Origin: CAYOBW01 sp964402115
GTDB taxonomy: Bacteria; Verrucomicrobiota; Kiritimatiellia; UBA8416; CAYOBW01
Length of the DNA: 29,456 nt
Direction: 5' to 3'
NCBI GenBank assembly: GCA_964402115.1
Contig: CAYOBW010000062.1
Coordinates: 1-29,456, forward strand
Part shown: positions 8,915-16,532 of the stretch, one piece after another
Position numbering within the stretch: the first letter of the stretch is position 1
How the letters are laid out: each line of letters opens with the position of its first letter
Program-made: the position numbers and the translations under genes
Notes under the pieces: generated by a model
Database searches by the model: none
The model's input: the letters and a program-made list of their open reading frames with translations, nothing else
Told to the model about the DNA's origin: nothing

Positions 8915-10837
8915 TTACGGCGTGGCCTTCGGCTCAATGACCAGATCATCGCCCATGTCCCTGGTTTCCACCGGCACGAAGCCGGGCATGGCGCGGAAGG
9001 GTGCGGTGCGGTCGTTGCCGAAGAACGAGGCCAGCCAGCGGCCGGACTTGTCCCTGAACAAGGCGCCGTGGCCGGCGTGGGGCACGGCGACGCGCCGCGG
9101 CTTCCACGGGCCGGACAGGCTCCTGGCGCAGGAGTACATCATGTCGTAGGTGCCGTCGGCGTGGTTGCCGCCGCCATTCCACTCGGCGCAGGTCAGCACA
9201 TACCACGCGCCCAGCTTGACAAGCGTCGCGCCTTCATAGCCGACGCGCTGGCCATCGGTCGGAAGGATCTTCGACTGCTCGCCGTCAAAGCCGTTCATGG
9301 CGGCGTTGAACTTGCGAATCAGGCCATCCTGCCAGACGTAGTAGACGCAGCCGTCGGTGTCTTGGAACATGGACGAATCGATGTGCTGGTCCACGCCACG
9401 GTTCTCCGCAAAGGCGGGCTCGTAGGGTCCTTCAGGCTTGCCGCTCATGCTCTTCAGCACGCTGTTCTTGCCTTGTTTGCCCGCACTCAGGCAGTGAGCG
9501 ATCCAGTAGGTGCCGTTGATGTAGTGGAGTTCGGGCGCCCAATGGAGCCGGCCGGGCGCGCTGTTGTACCACGCCTTGGGATCGGCCGAGGGTTTCCAGA
9601 CCTGGCTGACGAACGCGAAGTGCTTCAAGTCCGGCGAGCGCCACAGGTTGATCCCGTCCATGTTGCCCGAGGTGCCGGTCAGGTAGTAGATCCCGTCGTG
9701 GCCCAGCATGATGAACGTGTCGCGGATCCAGGGCACAGCGGCGCGTTGCCCCGGAACCTTGTCCAGCGGCACCGCACGGGCCGAGCCCATGCCGCGCTCG
9801 TAGATGAACGCCGTGTCCGGCCGCAACATCAAACCAAACGGAAAGCGGTCGCCCTTCTCCGCGCCAGCGAAGCCGATCGTCCAGGCAGGCTCCGTGGCGG
9901 GGACGCACTCGACCTGGAAAACGCCGGGCCGGCCGCGCAGGATCGCGCGCTCGTCGGTGCCGGAATAGGTTGCCCAAAGCCTGCCCGCCGGGTCCTTGAA
10001 CAGCGTGGTCTCGCCGGCATGGGGAAAGGCCACGTAAAACGCAGAGTAACCGGCGTCGGGCTTCTCCGAGGCCGCCACAAGGACATCGTCCGCACCTTCC
10101 GGAAGACCGGTGCGACCGAGGCCGTTCCGGTGCAGTCGGCCGGTAATAAAGAGATGATATTTGCCGTTGATCCTGGCAAGAAACGGTCCGCGCAGGTTCC
10201 TGACGGTTTGATCGGCTCGCTGCGCATCCGGCCCCGCGATCCTGACGGCGATTTTGACCGGCGGCCCCGCCAGCCCCTCGAGCGGGTTTGCTTTCATCCT
10301 GGCGAGTTCACCGGCACCCGTGAGCCAGAAATACGTGCCGTCGTCATCGCGGAACAGCGACGGGGTTTCGCCGCTGCCGGTGATGCGCGCCTGTCTGAAA
10401 GGGCTATTCGCGAGATCCGTCGTGTCAAAGCGCAACAACTCGGTTCCGCCGCCCTCTCGGCCAAGGGTAATCCAGAAGAAGCCGGCGAGGAAGTGAATCT
10501 CCGGAGAGCGAGCCTTCGCGTCCTTCAGCTCCAACGTGCGCAACGGCGTCCACTGTTTCAGGTCCGCGGAGCGCCAGATCGCGATCCGCTGGGCAAAGCC
10601 CGCGCCCTGCCCCTCCACAGCCGATCCGGTGAGGTAGAACGCCTTGTCAGGCCCCAGCGCAATGCTGGTGTCGGTGAACGGCGCGTCGAACAGCGGCGCA
10701 AGCGGAACGGCATCGGGCCTGGGCGCGAGCGCGGCATATTCGCGGATGACGCCGTGCTGAGCGTGGGCGGATTGCAGGAGGAATGCGCCAAGCGACCAAA
10801 CGCTCAGCAACGGATAAAGCCGAAGGCCTGTTCTCAT
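8915..10837 (-). CDS. Secreted protein with two GH43-like five-bladed propellers
   Basis: A 640-residue protein with a signal peptide (hydrophobic core YPLLSVWSLGAFLL, probable cleavage after AHA at residue 26). Two halves have parallel landmarks. Half 1 has FTDTSIALGPDKAFYLTG around D56, SPEIHF, and LRGPFLARINGKYHLFITG around R216. Half 2 has IRDTFIMLGHDGIYYLTG with D373, HWAPELHY, and GYEGATLVKLGAWYVLTC with E535. In GH43-type enzymes the base Asp lies in the first strand motif and the acid Glu in an E-G-P/A motif. The second half keeps both; the first has Arg where the Glu should be and may be non-catalytic. Likely an exported arabinan/xylan-type or galactan hydrolase; the substrate cannot be assigned. 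The start ATG lies before the signal peptide and has only a weak ribosome binding site. Confidence 0.75.
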   Translation of the reverse strand: MRTGLRLYPLLSVWSLGAFLLQSAHAQHGVIREYAALAPRPDAVPLAPLFDAPFTDTSIALGPDKAFYLTGSAVEGQGAGFAQRIAIWRSADLKQWTPLRTLELKDAKARSPEIHFLAGFFWITLGREGGGTELLRFDTTDLANSPFRQARITGSGETPSLFRDDDGTYFWLTGAGELARMKANPLEGLAGPPVKIAVRIAGPDAQRADQTVRNLRGPFLARINGKYHLFITGRLHRNGLGRTGLPEGADDVLVAASEKPDAGYSAFYVAFPHAGETTLFKDPAGRLWATYSGTDERAILRGRPGVFQVECVPATEPAWTIGFAGAEKGDRFPFGLMLRPDTAFIYERGMGSARAVPLDKVPGQRAAVPWIRDTFIMLGHDGIYYLTGTSGNMDGINLWRSPDLKHFAFVSQVWKPSADPKAWYNSAPGRLHWAPELHYINGTYWIAHCLSAGKQGKNSVLKSMSGKPEGPYEPAFAENRGVDQHIDSSMFQDTDGCVYYVWQDGLIRKFNAAMNGFDGEQSKILPTDGQRVGYEGATLVKLGAWYVLTCAEWNGGGNHADGTYDMMYSCARSLSGPWKPRRVAVPHAGHGALFRDKSGRWLASFFGNDRTAPFRAMPGFVPVETRDMGDDLVIEPKATP

Positions 10838-11245
10838 TTCGTGCCGTGTCCCAAGCAGTGTCCACGTGGCGCCGAAGAGGCCCGGAACGGACGAGAAACC
10901 GCTCTTCTGGCGTTACGGGCGCCCTCACCCCCTGGACCGGCCTGAAGCAGCGTCTCCATGGCGGGAAGGATGCGGAAATCCGGCAGGAAGGTCAAGGCCT
11001 GGCGGAAACACGTGTCACCCCGTTCTGCGGGAGCACTCGTCAACATACTGCCCGATCTGTTCTTTCCAGGCGTCTGCGGCTCACCGTCTGGATTCGATTT
11101 CCTCACAGCTTCTGAGATATGACAGGGTGTCAAGATGCCGCTGGCGCCGCGAGGCAGAGCGTGGTATGAAACTGAACGCGAATGACACCGCAGCGGAGCA
11201 ACCTTGGCTCATATGCCGGACGCACGCGGCGGGGGGAGGAAGCCC
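10838..11245. other. Unassigned intergenic region between divergent genes
   Basis: About 408 nt separate the divergent GH43-like gene and the DUF5666-like gene, so promoters for both should lie here. No convincing sigma-70 hexamer pair, RNA gene or conserved ORF was found. The short ORFs in it have compositions typical of chance frames in GC-rich DNA. The one clear signal is the GGGGGAGGA ribosome binding site at its right end, belonging to the gene at 11246. Confidence 0.5.
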
Positions 11246-11629
11246 ATGAGAAGAAGACAGCTACTGCGCATGCTGGCTTTCGGCTGCGCCCTGGCTCCGT
11301 TGTGGGTCAGCGCGAAGGGAAACAAGGGCGGGAGCAGGAATCGAATCCGAACCAACCGGCAGCCAACGGGAGACGGGGCGGAGACAGCCGAGGGAACCGT
11401 CGAGACGGTCAGCGCGAGCGAGCGCATCGTCGTCTTGAAGGGCTCCGGCGGTCCGCGCCCGTTCAGTGTGCCCGTCTCGTGCTGGATCGAGACGTCCGCG
11501 GGCGTGCGCGGGCAACTCAGCGACCTGCAGGAGGGCATGAGGGTCTCCGTGCGCGTGTCCCAGGGGGGCATCGGCAAGTTGGTGGCAACCGCCATTACGA
11601 TCAAGGGCGGGAACGCCAAAAAGAAGTAG
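11246..11629 (+). CDS. Small exported DUF5666-like protein
   Basis: A 127-residue protein. The ATG at 11246 is chosen over an earlier in-frame ATG (11204) because GGGGGAGGA lies just upstream and a signal peptide begins at once (MRRRQLLRMLAFGCALAPLW, cleavage likely after VSA at residue 23). The mature part is a basic linker (about 24-45) and one small beta domain: GTVETVSASERIVVLKG, a VPVSCWIETSAG strand, LSDLQEGMRVSVRVSQGG, then LVATAITIKGG and a KKK tail. This order (G-x-V, T at mid-domain, L-x-D-L-x-x-G-x-x-V-x-V, A-x-x-I) resembles DUF5666 OB-like domains of unknown function. It lies 85 nt upstream of the triheme propeller gene on the same strand, so the two may be co-transcribed. Confidence 0.75.
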   Translation: MRRRQLLRMLAFGCALAPLWVSAKGNKGGSRNRIRTNRQPTGDGAETAEGTVETVSASERIVVLKGSGGPRPFSVPVSCWIETSAGVRGQLSDLQEGMRVSVRVSQGGIGKLVATAITIKGGNAKKK

Positions 11630-11714
11630 CGGCGGGTTGACGGTCGCAGCCGTCAGGCCCGGTCGCTCGTGTGCTGACCGCGCTCCGCACTTGATTTCGC
11701 ACACCTGATCGACC

Positions 11715-14177
11715 ATGTTCCCGGGCATGCAAACAGCCGCGTCTGACACGTGGGACGGGAGACGCCGGCGGGGGTTCGCCGCCGCCGGTGCGCTGGCGCT
11801 GAGCGTCACAGCCCTCGCGGCGCCCCAACCGCCGGCCAACCCGACCGCCTGGAGCCCCGGGCCGCTCCTCCGCCGCTGCCTGGCGGGGCCCCTCGCCGCG
11901 ACGCCTGAAATTGTCTTCGCCGTGCGCGTGCCCGGCCGCGACCACTGGTACGTCAGCTTCGGCAACTACGCCGACCACTCCGACACGGTGCGCGACCGCG
12001 CCCGCGCCTTCGCGGACAATGTCTACTGGGGCTACGGCGAGGGCGGCCGGCTCTGTCGGCTGAACCTGCGAACCGGGGCGCTTAAGGTGCTCCTCGACGA
12101 TCCAAGGGGCGGCGTCCGCGATCCCCAGGTGCACTACGATGGCCGCCGGCTGCTCTGCGCCTACCGCCCAGGGGGATCGCACACGTACCACCTTTACGAG
12201 ATCAACAGCGACGGCACGGGGCTGCGCCAGCTGACGGACGGGCCGGACGACGACATCGAGCCGGCCTATTGCCCCGACGGCGGCATCGTGTTCGGCTCGT
12301 CCCGCTGCCGCCGCTACGTGAACTGCTGGTACAGCCGCGTGGCCACGCTGCACCGCTGCAACGCGGACGGCACGGGCGTTCGCATGCTCTCGTCGAACAA
12401 CGACCACGACAACACGCCCTGGCTGCTGCCCGACGGGCGCGTGCTCTACATGCGCTGGGAGTACGTGGACCGCTCCCAGCTGCACTACCATCATCTCTGG
12501 ACCATGAACCCCGATGGCACCGGGCAGACGGTCTACTACGGCAACGCCAACCCGGGGATCAGCATGCTCGATGCGAAGCCCATTCCCGGCACGCGCCGCG
12601 TGGTGGCAGCCTTCTCGCCCGGGCACGGGCAGGCCGAGCACACGGGGCATGTCACGGTCGTGGACCCGGCGGAGGGCCCCGACGCGCTCTCGCGCGCCCG
12701 CACGCTCAGCCGCAAGCCGGAGTGGCGCGATCCCTATCCGCTCGACACAGAGTGGTTCCTCGTCGCGCACCGCGAGGGTCTCTTCCTCCTGAACGCCAGC
12801 GGCGAGACGGAGCGGCTCTTCGCGCTGCCCGCGGAGGAGCGCGCCGGTCTCATGTGCGCCGAGCCCCGGCCGCTGGCCCCGCGACCGCGCGAAACCTGCA
12901 TCCCGTCCCGCACGCGGCTGGCGGCGACCACGGGCACGGTCGTGCTCGAGGACATCTACGCCGGCCGCCGCATGGCGGGCGTCGCGCGCGGCTCGATCGC
13001 GCGCCTGCTCGTGCTCAAGCAGCTGCCCAAGCCGGTGAACTTCTCCGGCGGCATGGAGCCGCTCACCATCGGCGGCTCGTTCACCCTGGCCGAGATTCTC
13101 GGCACCGTGCCGGTCGCCGCGGACGGTTCGGCCTGCCTGGAGCTTCCGGCCCTGCAGTCGGTCTTCTTCGTCGCGCTCGACCACGACAACCGGCCCGTGA
13201 AGCGCATGCACAGCTTCCTCACCGTGCAGCCGGGCGAGACGACAGGCTGTGTCGGTTGTCACGAACCGCGCACGGCCGCCCCCCACGCGCCGGCCGCGAA
13301 GCTGCTGGCCCCGCGGCGACCGCCCACCCCGGTGGAGCCGCTCGCGGGCATCCCCGCCGTGATCGACTTCCCGCGCGACATCCAGCCCATCCTCGACCGG
13401 CACTGCGCGGGCTGCCACAACCCGCGCGACTACAAGGGCCGCGTCTCCCTCGCGGGCGACCACACGCCCCGCTACACCGTGAGCTACACCACGCTGATCG
13501 GCCGCGGGCAGGTCAACGACGCCCGCAACCGCGTCACCGGCAACGACGCGCCGTACACGTACGGCTCCGCTGTCAGCCCCCTGATGGCCAAGCTCGACGG
13601 CGCGCATCACAATGTCCACGTCGCCCCGCGGGAGCGCGACCTCGTGCGCCTGTGGATCGAAACCAGCGCTTGCTATCCCGGCACGTATGCGGCGCTCGGC
13701 CATCCGCCGGCCATGCCGGCGCTGCCCTTGCGCGAGTTGAACGAGCGCTGTGGCGCCTGCCACCTGCGCCAGCCCGCCGCTGGCGCCCCCGCGAAGGAGC
13801 AACCTCAACTCGTCTTCGCCCGCGCCGCGGGGAGCCGGCTGGAGTCCGTCTGCAACCTCACGCGCCCTGCGTGCTCGCCGCTGTTGCTCGCCCCGCTCGC
13901 GCGCGCCGCAGGCGGCCTCGACCTCTGCGGGCAGGCGGTCTTCAAAGACACGCGGGACCCCCTGTACGCGAAACTGCTGGCGGCCTTGCAGTCCGCCCAA
14001 GGCCAGTTGCAGGAGGTCAAGCGTTTCGACATGCCGGACTTCCGGCCCAACCCGCACTACATCCGCGAAATGCAGCGGTTCGGGTTCATCCCGCCCACGC
14101 TGGGGCCACAGGCACCCGTGGATGTCTACAAGGTGGATCGCGCATACTGGGATTCGTTTGCCTGGCGGTCACGGTGA
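11715..14177 (+). CDS. Secreted propeller protein with three CxxCH haem sites (HZS-alpha-middle-domain-like)
   Basis: An 820-residue exported protein. The leader is Arg-rich, then hydrophobic (RRRRGFAAAGALALSVTALAA), more Tat-like than usual. Residues about 90-460 form a PD40/TolB-like beta-propeller, with repeats such as RLNLRTGALKVLLDD, YEINSDGTGLRQLTDG, DIEPAYCPDGGIVFGSSR and RCNADGTGVRMLSSN. Three c-type haem motifs follow: C512-VG-C-H (516), C564-AG-C-H (568) in IDFPRDIQPILDRHCAGCHN, and C679-GA-C-H (683). The arrangement resembles proteins annotated with the hydrazine synthase alpha subunit middle domain, widespread in PVC bacteria that do not perform anammox. A periplasmic redox or substrate-binding role is plausible, but the reaction is unknown. 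The start is uncertain: ATG at 11727 is an alternative, and neither has a clear ribosome binding site. Confidence 0.8.
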   Translation: MFPGMQTAASDTWDGRRRRGFAAAGALALSVTALAAPQPPANPTAWSPGPLLRRCLAGPLAATPEIVFAVRVPGRDHWYVSFGNYADHSDTVRDRARAFADNVYWGYGEGGRLCRLNLRTGALKVLLDDPRGGVRDPQVHYDGRRLLCAYRPGGSHTYHLYEINSDGTGLRQLTDGPDDDIEPAYCPDGGIVFGSSRCRRYVNCWYSRVATLHRCNADGTGVRMLSSNNDHDNTPWLLPDGRVLYMRWEYVDRSQLHYHHLWTMNPDGTGQTVYYGNANPGISMLDAKPIPGTRRVVAAFSPGHGQAEHTGHVTVVDPAEGPDALSRARTLSRKPEWRDPYPLDTEWFLVAHREGLFLLNASGETERLFALPAEERAGLMCAEPRPLAPRPRETCIPSRTRLAATTGTVVLEDIYAGRRMAGVARGSIARLLVLKQLPKPVNFSGGMEPLTIGGSFTLAEILGTVPVAADGSACLELPALQSVFFVALDHDNRPVKRMHSFLTVQPGETTGCVGCHEPRTAAPHAPAAKLLAPRRPPTPVEPLAGIPAVIDFPRDIQPILDRHCAGCHNPRDYKGRVSLAGDHTPRYTVSYTTLIGRGQVNDARNRVTGNDAPYTYGSAVSPLMAKLDGAHHNVHVAPRERDLVRLWIETSACYPGTYAALGHPPAMPALPLRELNERCGACHLRQPAAGAPAKEQPQLVFARAAGSRLESVCNLTRPACSPLLLAPLARAAGGLDLCGQAVFKDTRDPLYAKLLAALQSAQGQLQEVKRFDMPDFRPNPHYIREMQRFGFIPPTLGPQAPVDVYKVDRAYWDSFAWRSR

Positions 14178-14204
14178 AGAGCGCGGACCGCGCGGGGACG
14201 CCTG

Positions 14205-14924
14205 TCACCGGTTATCGCGTTTGGACGCCTTGCGCGCCACCGCATAGCGGTCGCGCAACAACCGCATGACGGACTCCACGATGTGGCTGAGATCGACCAG
14301 TCCGGTATTCCAGACCACGTCGTACAGCAGCGGATCGTCGATGTCGCGGTTGAAGTAGGTCTTCATCAGCTTGCGGCGGTCGTCGTCCTGCTTGACCATC
14401 GCCTCCCGGGCGGCATCCTTGGTCAGCTTGAAGCGCTTCATCATCCAGACGATGCGCTGGGCCTCGGGCGCCACGAGCCGGACGTGCACACCCAGCGGCA
14501 GGCTGCGATCGACGCACACGCCGCCACGGCCGACGACAATCACCTTCCCGATCGCCGCCAACATGTGTACGACCTTGAACGTGGATTTGTGCACGAGGTA
14601 CTGCCGCGAGCGTCCGGTAAACAAGCTTTCCACGAAATCCTTGAACTCCGAGTGGTACGTCTCGGTCAGCAACGCGCCCATCGAATCCCGCAGCAGGGGA
14701 TCCTCGGCCACCACCTCGCAAAGCTGCTTGTCGAAAACGTGCCAACCCTCGAGCATCGGTTCGCTCGGACTCTTGTCGAATTCGCTCTTCAGCGCGTAGG
14801 CGAGCACATGCCCGCCGGCCCCCGCCTGCCGCGAGATGGTGACGAAGGGGAACCCGTACTTGTAGAGTTCAGGCAGTTTCTGCCGCTGCGTCAGGAACTC
14901 GTGGATGATCTTCAAGTGATTCAT
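14205..14924 (-). CDS. Cytidylate-kinase-like family protein
   Basis: A 239-residue P-loop protein of the cytidylate-kinase-like family (PF13189 type), distinct from true Cmk. The nucleotide-binding loop follows the first strand at residues 27-39 (FVTISRQAGAGG). Further landmarks are WHVFDKQLCEVVAED, a VIVVGRGGVCVD strand, VRLVAPEAQRIVWMMKR and the lid-like DDDRRKLMKTYFNRDIDDPLLYDVV segment, all typical of this group. It is cytoplasmic. The true substrate of these proteins is not established; nucleotide phosphorylation is inferred from the fold. It converges on the triheme propeller gene (27-nt gap) and is divergent from the ATP synthase block. The ribosome binding site is weak. Confidence 0.85.
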   Translation of the reverse strand: MNHLKIIHEFLTQRQKLPELYKYGFPFVTISRQAGAGGHVLAYALKSEFDKSPSEPMLEGWHVFDKQLCEVVAEDPLLRDSMGALLTETYHSEFKDFVESLFTGRSRQYLVHKSTFKVVHMLAAIGKVIVVGRGGVCVDRSLPLGVHVRLVAPEAQRIVWMMKRFKLTKDAAREAMVKQDDDRRKLMKTYFNRDIDDPLLYDVVWNTGLVDLSHIVESVMRLLRDRYAVARKASKRDNR

Positions 14925-14982
14925 GGCTTGTCCGTCAGGTCATGCATACGTCACGATGCGTATTTACTGCAACCGGAGAACC

Positions 14983-15012
14983 TTGACAAGCCTCCACTGC
15001 GCCCATTTTAAT
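14983..15012 (+). promoter_or_regulatory. Strong sigma-70-type promoter of the atp block
   Basis: TTGACA (14983-14988, 6 of 6 consensus) is followed by an 18-nt spacer and TTTAAT (15007-15012, 5 of 6). Normal spacing puts the transcription start at about 15018-15020, on the ATG of the atpZ-like gene, so the message should have little or no leader. Confidence 0.65.
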
Positions 15013-15018
15013 CCGGGC

Positions 15019-15285
15019 ATGCCACCCCTACCCGACCAGCGCCCGGAACGGGACGACCCGCGACCCGCTCAAGGCTTGGGGCGCGCCATGCTGCTGGGCT
15101 CGAATCTCGCCGCCGGCATGGCCCTTTTCGGCTTCGCTGGGCACTGGCTCGACCGGCGTCTGGGCGAGGGCGTGGCGTGGACCGTTGGCGGTCTGATCGT
15201 CGGCCTGCTTTTCGGCGCGTACGAAGTGTGGAAGATCTGCCGGCTCATCGATCCCCCGCGCCCGCCGCCAAAGGGGCCGCCGTGA
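15019..15285 (+). CDS. AtpZ-like ATP synthase accessory membrane protein
   Basis: An 88-residue protein with a short Pro/Arg/Asp-rich N-terminus and two membrane segments. The first is about residues 22-40 (MLLGSNLAAGMALFGFAGHW); the second is about 50-70 (VAWTVGGLIVGLLFGAYEVW). The H-W-L-D-R-R turn between them and the F-G-x-Y-E-V-W-K end are typical of the AtpZ/AtpI-like family (putative F0F1-ATPase Ca2+/Mg2+ transporter subunit) encoded just before F0 genes. The ATG at 15019 has no Shine-Dalgarno sequence but coincides with the start predicted from the promoter at 14983-15012. The stop codon overlaps the next start (GTGA). Confidence 0.8.
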   Translation: MPPLPDQRPERDDPRPAQGLGRAMLLGSNLAAGMALFGFAGHWLDRRLGEGVAWTVGGLIVGLLFGAYEVWKICRLIDPPRPPPKGPP

Positions 15286-15641
15286 GGCGGGTCTGGCGCT
15301 GGCCGCTGGTGGGCGTGGCGGCTGCCGTTGCCGCGGCCCTGCCGGGCGTGATCTGGCCTGTGGGCGGCTGGCTGCCGGTCGTGGCGGGCTGGAGTGTCGC
15401 CGCCGCCAACGCCGTCGCGGCCGCCCGCCTCAACCGCTGGGTGCTCGCCCGCGCCCACCCCCTCGCCCGCCATCCGCTGGCCGGCCTGGCGGCTAATGTG
15501 TTGCGGTTCACGGCCCTGCTTGCTATTGTCCTTGCCGTTTGCGTGGCCAGGCCAGCGTTGGCGGAGCCTTTCGGGCTCGCCTGTGTCGCGGCCTTCCTCG
15601 TCTTCCTGGCGGCCGAAGTGGCCTCGCTGTTGACGAGGTGA
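15282..15641 (+). CDS. AtpI-like ATP synthase assembly protein
   Basis: A 119-residue integral membrane protein with four hydrophobic segments: WPLVGVAAAVAAALPGVIWP, WLPVVAGWSVAAANAVAAAR, LAANVLRFTALLAIVLAVCV and PFGLACVAAFLVFLAAEVAS. The layout and the position between an AtpZ-like gene and atpB match the ATP synthase subunit I family, a factor for c-ring assembly. The GTG at 15282 overlaps the previous TGA (GTGA, 4 nt), with AAAGGGG about 6 nt upstream. A longer reading from an ATG at 15177 would overlap the previous gene by over 100 nt and is not favoured. Sequence conservation in this family is low, so the call rests largely on topology and context. Confidence 0.7.
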   Translation: MRRVWRWPLVGVAAAVAAALPGVIWPVGGWLPVVAGWSVAAANAVAAARLNRWVLARAHPLARHPLAGLAANVLRFTALLAIVLAVCVARPALAEPFGLACVAAFLVFLAAEVASLLTR

Positions 15642-15679
15642 GCCGCCGCCCCGGGGATGGCCGGGGCCAGAGGAAGAGC

Positions 15680-16486
15680 ATGACGAACGCGTCCCTTGCA
15701 GTTGCGGCCGCCGCGGCGGCCCCCGACATGACCGACAGGGTGCAGGCCACCGTCCTGCACCATGTCGCGGACTCCCACGTCTTCGAACTGCCTGGCGGCT
15801 TCGCCCTGCAGCTGCCCCCTTGGTTGAGCGTCCACGCCATCATGGTGGTGCTGGCAGCCGTCCTGCTGACCACCCTGCTGTGGGCGGCCTGCCGCCGTTA
15901 TAGCGGCGTGCCGCGCGGCCCGGCGCTCGCACTCGAGCTGTTTGTGCTCTTCGTGCGGGACAAGATCGCCACCGCCTACCTGGGCAAGGAGGACGGCCCG
16001 GCCTTCACCCCCTTCTTCTGCACGCTGTTCCTCTTCATCCTGACGATGAACCTGATCGGCCTGGTCCCCTGCTTCCGCACGCCCACCGGCAATGTGAACG
16101 TGACCGGCGCGCTGGCCCTGCTGGTCCTCGGGACGATGATCATCGGCTCCGTCTGGCGGCACGGCCTGCTGGGCTTCTTCAAGACCTTCATCCCGCACGG
16201 CGTCCCGTGGCCGGTGCTGTTCGTGCTCGTGCCCATCGAGTTCATCGGCCTGTTCATCAAGGCGTTTGCGCTCATGATCCGGCTCTTCGCCAACATGCTG
16301 GCCGGACACATCGTCCTGCTGTCGCTGCTGGGGCTGGTGATCATCTTCGGCGCCGCCGGCCTGCCGGCGGTGGTGATGGCGTTGGCCATTGACCTCATGG
16401 AAGTCGGCGTGGCCATCCTGCAGGCCTACATCTTCACACTGCTCTCCGCGGTGTTCATCGGGCAGACCCTGCATCCGGAGCACTGA
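15680..16486 (+). CDS. atpB: F0F1 ATP synthase subunit a
   Basis: A 268-residue membrane protein forming the proton half-channels beside the c-ring. The essential arginine is R201 in the conserved helix FALMIRLFANMLAGHIVL. Other hallmarks are FILTMNLIGLVPC, TPTGNVNVTGALALLVL, PIEFIGLFIKAF and the last helix MEVGVAILQAYIFTLLSAVF. ATG at 15680 is supported by AGAGGAAGAGC just upstream; an upstream in-frame start (15539) would overlap the atpI-like gene. Length is normal. The next gene, 46 nt away, is on the opposite strand, so atpE and the remaining ATP synthase genes are not part of this transcript. Confidence 0.95.
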   Translation: MTNASLAVAAAAAAPDMTDRVQATVLHHVADSHVFELPGGFALQLPPWLSVHAIMVVLAAVLLTTLLWAACRRYSGVPRGPALALELFVLFVRDKIATAYLGKEDGPAFTPFFCTLFLFILTMNLIGLVPCFRTPTGNVNVTGALALLVLGTMIIGSVWRHGLLGFFKTFIPHGVPWPVLFVLVPIEFIGLFIKAFALMIRLFANMLAGHIVLLSLLGLVIIFGAAGLPAVVMALAIDLMEVGVAILQAYIFTLLSAVFIGQTLHPEH

Positions 16487-16490
16487 GCCT

Positions 16491-16513
16491 AGTGTTCAGT
16501 GTTCAGTGTTCAG
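16491..16513. repeat. Heptanucleotide tandem repeat (AGTGTTC) x3.3
   Basis: Three exact copies of AGTGTTC plus two bases lie between the convergent ends of atpB and the glycosyltransferase gene. Intergenic position and exact copies suggest a slippage-prone microsatellite; no function is evident. Confidence 0.9.
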
Positions 16514-16532
16514 CGAAAACCTGGTGTCTCTG

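Noticed and set aside
10834..11133. Minus-strand 99-codon ORF upstream of the GH43-like gene
   Set aside because: No homology features, no ribosome binding site, and it overlaps the start of the GH43-like gene in another frame.
11601..14057. Antisense ORF of 818 codons opposite the triheme propeller gene
   Set aside because: No family features; the plus strand carries three CxxCH motifs and a propeller.
11715..14177. Hydrazine synthase and hence an anammox organism
   Set aside because: Only the middle-domain-like propeller and haem sites are suggested. No beta/gamma subunits or other anammox genes are nearby, and such proteins are common in PVC bacteria without anammox.
14961..14989. Minus-strand promoter for the cytidylate-kinase-like gene (TTGTCA, 17 nt, TAAATA)
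   Set aside because: The -35 overlaps the atp -35 and the -10 matches only 3 of 6 positions; too weak to list.
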